Shown in pieces: positions 8,368 through 13,720 of a stretch of DNA of 21,933 bases (positions within the stretch are counted from its first letter, which is position 1; each line of letters opens with the position of its first letter). A program made the translations under genes and the position numbers. The stretch comes from a virus. The stretch spans positions 1 to 21,933 of the IMG/VR virus record IMGVR_UViG_3300037264_004909; one strand, written 5' to 3'. Below the pieces are notes generated by a model, which saw only the letters and a program-made list of their open reading frames with translations, made no database searches and had not been told where the DNA came from.

Positions 8368-8883
8368 TCACCTCAGGCCGAGCCGAAGCTCGTCGTCGTT
8401 GTAGACCGACTCGGACGTGATGCGCACGTCGCGGATCTCGCTGAGCTGGACCTGCGCCCTGAACTCGACCGAGCGCGCGAGCCGATTGAATCGATTGTGC
8501 GTGATGTTGACGCTCCTGATCGAGCAGGTGAGGGCCAACATCCCCGGCCACACGAACAGCGCGCGCGGAGGTCCGCCGCTTCCCACCTCGTCTGCCACGC
8601 CGGTCGGGTAGGCGAGCGAGAAGAGGAAGCGGCGGTGGTGCTGCAGCTGCTCCTCGCTGACCATGCTCCGTGCCATGTAGTGCAGCTCGATGCTCACTGA
8701 GAAGTTGCTGGTGTGCGAGAACTGCGACACCTGGTGGCTGAGCCCCGGCACGGTCTCGTCGCCGTAGTTCGCCGACACGGACTCCGCCAGCTGTTCAGGG
8801 TTGGCCTGAACCTCGATGCCGACCCCTGTCGCGAGGTTGGTAATCGTGCAGCGCGGCGGGCGGATGATTGCCTGGTTGAGCAT
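8368..8883 (-). CDS. Probable tube-initiator/baseplate hub ring protein
   Basis: A 171-aa protein directly downstream of the tape measure gene, with its ATG touching the tape measure TAG (TAGATG) and GAGGAG 3 nt before it. It reads as a beta-rich tube-like protein: CTITNLATGVGIEVQANPEQLAE, then VSANYGDETVPGLSHQVSQF, and a later ALTCSIRSVNITHNRFN. The 'NPEQL.ES...NY....VPGLS' style is typical of CIS tube/initiator proteins that precede a LysM protein in contractile systems, and the position equals P2 gpU or the T4 gp48/gp54 layer. From this I infer that it forms the ring on which tube polymerisation begins, between hub and tube. The family call is by recollection of style and gene order, without a search. 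Confidence 0.7.
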   Translation of the reverse strand: MLNQAIIRPPRCTITNLATGVGIEVQANPEQLAESVSANYGDETVPGLSHQVSQFSHTSNFSVSIELHYMARSMVSEEQLQHHRRFLFSLAYPTGVADEVGSGGPPRALFVWPGMLALTCSIRSVNITHNRFNRLARSVEFRAQVQLSEIRDVRITSESVYNDDELRLGLR

Positions 8884-11424
8884 CTACTCCTCACCGATGG
8901 AGACGCGGCGCTGGAACGACGAGGCGTCTCGGCCACGCCCCACGCGCGACATCGTCTCCGCCAGCACGTCGCCGTCCACGCTGAACGACGCCTGCAGGTT
9001 GATGTTCTCCGGGCCCGTCGGGCGACTCTGCATCGCCGCAAGCGCATGGTTCAGGCCAGCAAGGCTGGACTCCATCGACTCGCGCCTACCCGATGCCTCC
9101 GCGCCGGCCGGGAACGGCTCGCTGCTGAACGGCATCGGCTGACGCCGGGTCTTGGTGATCCCAGCACCAGGCTCCCTTTCGCCTAGCGCGTCATAGGCGA
9201 GCCCGGCGAGCCGCGCCGGCGCCAGCGTGGTCCACGTGAGTAGTTTCACCACCGGCAGGTCGAAGAACTCCTTCACCTTGTTGATCATGAGCGTGATCGC
9301 GGTGAGGACGACCGTGGTGGCGTGCGCCATCCAGCCCAGCGCAGAGACCACGCCACCGAGCACGGCGGCAAGAACGATCCCGGCCTTCACGAGAAGGTTC
9401 ATCGCTGCAGTGAAGCCGCTCACCTTGTCGTTCGATGTGCCGAAGCCGATCCCGAGCTGCACGAACAGCCTATCGAGCGAGTCGAGGAAGAGGGACACCC
9501 CGGGCTCTGCCACGTCCCAGAAGATCCTGGCCATCTCAACCAGCGTGGTGCCGAGCCTGGCAATCCACGTCACGCCCTCGACGAGCACGAGGGCGAGCTT
9601 GCCGATCGTCTCCCCGAGCGCGATACCGCGCGCATTGGCATCTGCGGACGGAGCGCCAGCAAACGCCTCCATCGAGTCGCCCGCGAACCCAAGCGCCCGC
9701 CCAAGCTCGAAGAACGCGACGACCAGCAGGTTGATCGTGTAGGCGTTCTGGTCCATGAACGCTCCGAATCCGCTCGTCAGTCCCTCGAAGAAGCGCTGGA
9801 TGCGGAAGCCGATCGCGTAGACGTTGGAGATGAACTGGAGCAGCCCCTCGTTCTCCGCCTTCGTCAGCTCGGCCACGAGCGGCCCGGAAATGCGGCCGGA
9901 TGAGAACAGCTGCGACAAGGCATCGAACGCCATGAACGCGTTGTCCTTGAAGCGCTGCAGCATGTCGCCCAGCCCGCCGATGTTCCTGCGAACTGCCACA
10001 GCGAGCGCACCGATGGCGACACCGAGTGCTCCTGCGGCAGCGATCACCGGCAAGGCACCGGCAGCGAGCCCTAGCAGCACCGTGCCGAGCACCTCCAGTA
10101 CCGGGATGAGGAGCGTGATGGTCAGGGCCGCTGCCGTCATCCCGCCGAACGCGACCATGGCGAGACCGACGGCGCCGACGATGCCCATCATCGCCGTCTG
10201 CACGGGCTTCGGTATGGCATCAAAGACCCTGATCGCCACGTTCAACGTCTGCGTGAGAGCCTCGACGAACGGCGCGAACAGGCGCGCCGATGGCTCACCG
10301 AGCACAACGCCGAGCGTCTGCAGCGTGCCAGTCAGGAGCGTCTGCTGGCCCTTGAACGTCTCGAGCAGCTTGCCGGTAAACTCCTCCGTCACGCCGGTCG
10401 ACCTCTGCATCTCCTCGCGCAGCGCGGCAATGGCGTCGCGTCCAGACAGCGTCACCTCTCTTCCATCTCGCATGGTCGTGAACTGCGCCTGCTGGATGGC
10501 GTTGAAGGCGAGCATGCCGCGCGCTCCGAGGGCATCCACTATGATCGCGTTGCGGCGCTGGTCCGTCATCCCGGTCGTCGCGTCGACGAGGTCCATGATG
10601 ATGTCGACGGAGTTGCGCATCGCCCCGGTCTGCTTGTCGAAGATGTCGACCTGGGCACTTGCAACGGCCGCCTGCGCGCCCTGGTCCGATGCCAGGCGCC
10701 GGACGGCCTCGCGGAAGGCCGTGGCGCTCGAACTGGCGTCGATGTTCCTGTTGCGCAGGAGACCGACCGTGATGAGCACATCGTCCAGCTCGGTGCCGAA
10801 CGTGGCGCCGGCAGCCGCCGCCTTGGCCAGCCCGGTCTCGAAGTCCTTGGTGGCGAAGTTGGTGAGCTGCGTGATCCGCAGCAGGCGGTCGGTGACGTTG
10901 CCGGCCTCCGTCGCGCTCATGCCGTAGGAGTTCAGCGTGCCCACGATCGCCGCCGCGGACTCGGCCATGCCCAGCTCGCCCAACGAGGCTGCTGCTAGGC
11001 CGAGAGTCGGGAGCAAGGTCTCCGTAGCCTGCTTGGCCGTCTGACCAGCCGTGGCCAGGCTGAGCAACCCTTCCACGGCTTGATCTGGGGAGAACTGCGT
11101 GGCGATACCGGCGTCGATCGCCGCGCGTCGCAGCACGACCATCTCCTCGGAGGTAGCTTTCGTCACTGCGCCGACGCCGGCCAAGGACCGCTCGAAGTTG
11201 CCCGCTTGGTTGGCGAGCGCGAAGAGGCCCGTGATCGTCCCGGCCCCTGCAGCCATCGTCGCAAGCGCGCCGCCGAGCCCGAGCGCTGCAGCCTTCATCA
11301 CGCTCGCTGTCGCGGTGCTCTCGCGCGCCAGCCCGGCAATGCCGCTGTTGACCATGCGGATCTGCGCAGACGCCTGATCCTGGGCGGAAAAAATGAAACC
11401 CATGCCCCACTGATTTAGTGACAC
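8884..11424 (-). CDS. Tail tape measure protein
   Basis: This 846-aa protein sets tail length and is packed in the tube lumen until ejection. Residues ~75-330 carry the TP901-type tape measure core: FERSLAGVGAVTKATSEEM, the FSPDQAVEGLLSLATAGQ segment, and NFATKDFETGLAKAAAAG. A small Ala/Gly-rich hydrophobic block lies at residues ~43-70 and a long one at ~410-480 (MMGIVGAVGLAMVAFGGMTA onward). These are typical of tape measures that insert in the host membrane. At the usual 0.15 nm per residue it would imply a tail of about 125 nm (inference). The start is GTG at 11424 with only a distant GGAAAGG about 11 nt upstream. An internal ATG at residue 8 is an alternative. The homing endonuclease gene lies just upstream on the other strand and separates this gene from its chaperone. 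Confidence 0.93.
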   Translation of the reverse strand: MSLNQWGMGFIFSAQDQASAQIRMVNSGIAGLARESTATASVMKAAALGLGGALATMAAGAGTITGLFALANQAGNFERSLAGVGAVTKATSEEMVVLRRAAIDAGIATQFSPDQAVEGLLSLATAGQTAKQATETLLPTLGLAAASLGELGMAESAAAIVGTLNSYGMSATEAGNVTDRLLRITQLTNFATKDFETGLAKAAAAGATFGTELDDVLITVGLLRNRNIDASSSATAFREAVRRLASDQGAQAAVASAQVDIFDKQTGAMRNSVDIIMDLVDATTGMTDQRRNAIIVDALGARGMLAFNAIQQAQFTTMRDGREVTLSGRDAIAALREEMQRSTGVTEEFTGKLLETFKGQQTLLTGTLQTLGVVLGEPSARLFAPFVEALTQTLNVAIRVFDAIPKPVQTAMMGIVGAVGLAMVAFGGMTAAALTITLLIPVLEVLGTVLLGLAAGALPVIAAAGALGVAIGALAVAVRRNIGGLGDMLQRFKDNAFMAFDALSQLFSSGRISGPLVAELTKAENEGLLQFISNVYAIGFRIQRFFEGLTSGFGAFMDQNAYTINLLVVAFFELGRALGFAGDSMEAFAGAPSADANARGIALGETIGKLALVLVEGVTWIARLGTTLVEMARIFWDVAEPGVSLFLDSLDRLFVQLGIGFGTSNDKVSGFTAAMNLLVKAGIVLAAVLGGVVSALGWMAHATTVVLTAITLMINKVKEFFDLPVVKLLTWTTLAPARLAGLAYDALGEREPGAGITKTRRQPMPFSSEPFPAGAEASGRRESMESSLAGLNHALAAMQSRPTGPENINLQASFSVDGDVLAETMSRVGRGRDASSFQRRVSIGEE

Positions 11425-11468
11425 GGTTGGATTTGCCTTTCCGGCGAAAGGTTGCTATCAGGGTCGGC

Positions 11469-12173
11469 ATGACCAAGTGGAAGCCTGTGCATGGATACGA
11501 TAACAACTACTCCATCTCGGACGATGGCCGAGTGCGGCGCGATACCACGCGGACCTGCGCTCAACGCGGAACGTTCCTCAAAGAGTTTGCCGACCGCGAC
11601 GGATACACGCGCGTCGCCCTCTCGCTGCCCGGGCGCGGGGGACGCCAGCACGTTGTCCATCGCCTGGTGTGGGAGGCATTCCATGAGGCCATTCCCAAAG
11701 GGCTGCAGATCAATCACATCAACGGAAAGCGGCAGGATAACCGGCTCGAGAACCTCGAGCTTGTGACGTGCTCCGAAAACATCCGCCACGCCATCCAGGT
11801 GCTCGGTCGCGACTATGGCGGAGCCAATAATCCATCGGCACGGCTCACCCCGGCCGAGGTGGTTGAGATGCGCAAAGAAGTGGCTCAAGGGTACAAGCGC
11901 GCTGACGTTGCCATCCGATACGGCATCACTATGGTGATGCTGCGAAACATCACCACCGGGAAAAGCTGGACCAGCGCAGGTGGCCCCATCACGCCATCTC
12001 GAGCGCTGGCTCGGATGCCACACGAAGTGCTCGCGCGACTTGGTCCCCGGGACGTTGCTGAAGCCGTCCGCCGCCATCGCGCAGGCGAGAGCGCAAAGGC
12101 GCTCGCTTGTGAGTACGAAGTAACCGCGACCACCATCCTGAACTGGGCCAAGGGCAGAACACGCCGAGGGTAG
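11469..12173 (+). CDS. Free-standing HNH homing endonuclease (NUMOD4)
   Basis: The only gene on the plus strand; 234 aa from ATG 11469. Residues 3-25 are a NUMOD4 motif (WKPVHGYDNNYSISDDGRVR), which supports this start over an in-frame GTG at 11418. Residues ~60-105 are an HNH nuclease domain of the SPO1/I-HmuI type: HRLVWEAF, then INHINGKRQDNRLENLELVT, with His64, His83, Asn91 and Asn95 as likely active-site and metal-binding residues. Two helix-turn-helix-like segments follow (RADVAIRYGITMVMLRNI and AKALACEYEVTATTILNW), likely for target DNA recognition. Such enzymes nick or cut an allele lacking the gene and copy themselves in. It sits antisense between the tail chaperone and tape measure genes. 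A weak promoter-like pair lies just upstream (TTGCCT at 11433-11438, 17 bp, TATCAG at 11456-11461). All key residues seem intact, so it may be active. Confidence 0.93.
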   Translation: MTKWKPVHGYDNNYSISDDGRVRRDTTRTCAQRGTFLKEFADRDGYTRVALSLPGRGGRQHVVHRLVWEAFHEAIPKGLQINHINGKRQDNRLENLELVTCSENIRHAIQVLGRDYGGANNPSARLTPAEVVEMRKEVAQGYKRADVAIRYGITMVMLRNITTGKSWTSAGGPITPSRALARMPHEVLARLGPRDVAEAVRRHRAGESAKALACEYEVTATTILNWAKGRTRRG

Positions 12174-12198
12174 AGGAGCAGCCGCCACGGCTCCGATG

Positions 12199-13163
12199 TT
12201 ACCCCGCCGACGGCTTGCCTCCTAGAGCCCTGGATTCAAGGCGCCGCCGCTCGCGCAGCCACTCCACGTGGCTCTCGATCTCGCCGAGCCCCATCTCCAT
12301 CACGTCGGCCCGGGTGAACGAGTACCCGGACCCGCCGTGCTGCGAGTAGCAGAGGTCCCGGATGAGCTGGTGAACGTCCCGCCGATCGTGCAGCGGGAAG
12401 AGGCCGCCTACCGTCTCGCGGAGGCCCGGTTCCGTGACCGCGGCAGGAAGAACCCCGCATCGAAAGGGAGCGACACGTCCATGTACTCCCGGCAGCGCGG
12501 GCAGATGACCTCGAGCGCCGTGTCGATCCCGCCGTCAACCGCCTCGAACGCATCGAACATGGTCGTCAGGTCGGCGGCTCGGCAGTCCTTCAGGAACGCC
12601 GCCACGTCCTTCGGCCGCGCGATCACTTTGTCAGCCTGCTGGATGCGAATGATGCGCGGCACGAGCATGTCGATGATGGTCGGCGACTCCTGCACGAGCG
12701 ACATGGCGGCCCGCTCGTCGGCCCCGACCGTCAGCTTGTAGGTCACCGTGGCGCCGTCGATGTCGACGCTGAACTCGTTGCCAGACTTGAACGCCTCGAC
12801 GGACTCGGCCGGAAGCGCCTTCACCGGGAGCTGGTCAAGCGGGAGGTCCCACCAGAACTTCTTGCGCCGACACTTGCCGCCGCACGGCACCTGGAACTCG
12901 TACACGCTGCCGTGGGTCGCGACGCGGATCATCAGGAGCGTGTAGAAGCGATCGCACGTGAGGATCTCGGCCCACCGAGGTCTCCCGCCTTGCGCCAGCT
13001 GGTACGGCCCCGGGTCGCTCGTGCTCTGCCAGCAGGCGTCGAGTATCCGATCGAATGCCGCCCCGCTGGCAATGGCCGACTGGTCGGAGAGGATCTCCAG
13101 CTCCGCGCCCCTCAGGTGCCTGATGTCCCCGGAGAGCCCGGACGGACAGGTGATCGTGCTCAT
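12199..13163 (-). CDS. Tail assembly chaperone GT fusion by -1 frameshift
   Basis: A predicted 321-aa product made when ribosomes slip -1 at CCCTTTC (12468-12462). It comprises residues 1-234 of the shorter chaperone, ending VSLPF, then 87 residues read from 12462 to the TAA at 12201-12199. The second part has a clear protein-like pattern (FPLHDRRDVHQLIRDLCYSQ, GYSFTRADVMEMGLGEIES, WLRERR) and no credible start codon or ribosome site of its own, so it can only be reached by frameshifting. In lambda-type phages the short form (G) coats the tape measure protein and the T part of the fusion recruits tube subunits during tail assembly. The next minus-strand gene is the tape measure, as expected. 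The frame relation (-1) and the heptamer are read directly; the biological use is inferred from the well-known G/GT precedent. Confidence 0.85.
12408..13163 (-). CDS. Tail assembly chaperone, short (G-type) product
   Basis: A 251-aa zero-frame product, ATG 13163 to TAG 12410-12408, with a GGAAGG about 9 nt before the start. Two Cys pairs, PCGGKC (about residue 95) and ICPRC (about residue 220), are spaced as a likely structural zinc site. The second pair leads into YMDVSLPFDAGFF, a phrase typical of tail/baseplate chaperone proteins of myoviruses. The middle is helical (AAMSLVQESPTIIDMLVPRI). It lies between the tube gene and the tape measure gene, the standard tail-chaperone place, interrupted only by the endonuclease. 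The last 17 codons after the slippery site are the part replaced in the fusion form. It could alternatively be called a T4 gp26/gp51-like hub assembly factor; the frameshift favours the chaperone reading. Confidence 0.8.
   Translation of the reverse strand: MSTITCPSGLSGDIRHLRGAELEILSDQSAIASGAAFDRILDACWQSTSDPGPYQLAQGGRPRWAEILTCDRFYTLLMIRVATHGSVYEFQVPCGGKCRRKKFWWDLPLDQLPVKALPAESVEAFKSGNEFSVDIDGATVTYKLTVGADERAAMSLVQESPTIIDMLVPRIIRIQQADKVIARPKDVAAFLKDCRAADLTTMFDAFEAVDGGIDTALEVICPRCREYMDVSLPFDAGFFLPRSRNRASARR
12417..12454 (-). promoter_or_regulatory. Possible H-type pseudoknot stimulating the frameshift
   Basis: Stem 1 pairs GGTTCT (12454-12449) with GGAACC (12433-12428), 6 pairs including one G-U. 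Stem 2 pairs CGCGG (12442-12438), which lies in the loop of stem 1, with CCGCG (12421-12417), 5 pairs. Linkers are 6, 4 and 6 nt. The spacer from the slippery heptamer to stem 1 is 7 nt, within the usual 5-9 nt. Chance pairing is common in GC-rich sequence, so this is a hypothesis drawn by hand. Confidence 0.45.
12462..12468 (-). promoter_or_regulatory. -1 ribosomal frameshift slippery heptamer
   Basis: On the minus strand the bases read C CCT TTC, with zero-frame codons CCT (Pro) and TTC (Phe). This fits X XXY YYZ exactly, so both tRNAs can re-pair after a one-base slip (to CCC and TTT). The new frame is open for 87 codons, while the old frame stops 17 codons later. Position inside a tail assembly chaperone gene is where such sites are expected. 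Confidence 0.85.
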
Positions 13164-13181
13164 GCGTCGCTACCTTCCCCC

Positions 13182-13211
13182 GGTCGCCGCGAAAGGAGCT
13201 AGTCGGCGACC
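13182..13211 (-). terminator. Stem-loop between tube and chaperone genes
   Basis: A perfect 8-bp stem GGTCGCCG/CGGCGACC encloses a 14-nt loop (13190-13203) in the 68-bp gap. In the transcript it comes after the tube stop and just before the ribosome site of the chaperone. No U-run follows, so it is not a classic intrinsic terminator. It could be an attenuator, an mRNA-stability element for the abundant tube/sheath message, or a block on chaperone initiation. Confidence 0.45.
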
Positions 13212-13231
13212 AGGGGCCGGAGCGTAGCGCA

Positions 13232-13693
13232 TCAGCCGATGTCGAAGAAGTCCTGGACGAGGGTGATCGAGCGCACCACGTTCTCGTCGGCGTTGTTGTC
13301 CCAGGAGCCGGCGATGAACTTCTTGACCCAGCAGCTCTGGACCCGCCACCGCATCAGCTCGGCGTTGTCACGGTCGAGCTGCACGATGTCCGCCGTGCGA
13401 CGGTAGAACGGGTCGATGAGGCCACCGTTCGCCGCGGCGTCCGCGCACTCCTTGAACCAGTCGAACAGCTCGAGGTCCTGCGTGGCGCCCTGCGTGAGCG
13501 TGATGTCGGGGAACGTGAGCCGCCCCGGGTCCTTGGCGAGGGCGATGAGGCCGCCGCCCTCCCACTGCTCGACCGTCGCAAGCTCCGCGGACAGCTCGGA
13601 GCAGTCCTGGAAGCCCGCGTAGCCGAGCCCGTCGATCTCGACGATGAACTTGAACTTCTTTGCGAACGTGCGAGGTGTCCCGAAAACTGGCAT
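13232..13693 (-). CDS. Tail tube protein (gp19-like)
   Basis: This 153-aa protein forms the hexameric rings of the inner tail tube. The order of segments matches the T4 gp19/CIS tube family: FKFIVEIDGLGYAGFQDCSE at the start (first tube strand), then a WEGGGLIALAKDPGRLTFPD loop with the 'tfpdiTLtqG' phrase, FDWFKECADAA, and a C-terminal IVQLDRDNAELMRWRVQSCW strand followed by SITLVQDFFDIG. The length is normal for the family. The ATG follows a GGAAGGAG site about 9 nt upstream and lies 27 bases after the sheath stop. Sheath followed at once by tube is the classic pair in contractile tails and the two are made in similar numbers. Confidence is high from sequence and order together. Confidence 0.94.
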   Translation of the reverse strand: MPVFGTPRTFAKKFKFIVEIDGLGYAGFQDCSELSAELATVEQWEGGGLIALAKDPGRLTFPDITLTQGATQDLELFDWFKECADAAANGGLIDPFYRRTADIVQLDRDNAELMRWRVQSCWVKKFIAGSWDNNADENVVRSITLVQDFFDIG

Positions 13694-13720
13694 GTCTGCT
13701 AGCTCCTTCCTTGGTTGGCC

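Noticed and set aside
11418-12173. Group I intron carrying the endonuclease
   Set aside because: The gene is antisense to its neighbours and lies between two complete genes, not inside one, so a free-standing homing gene fits better.
12174-12198. Terminator between the convergent endonuclease and chaperone genes
   Set aside because: Only a 4-bp AGCC/GGCT stem is possible and no T-run follows; too weak to call.
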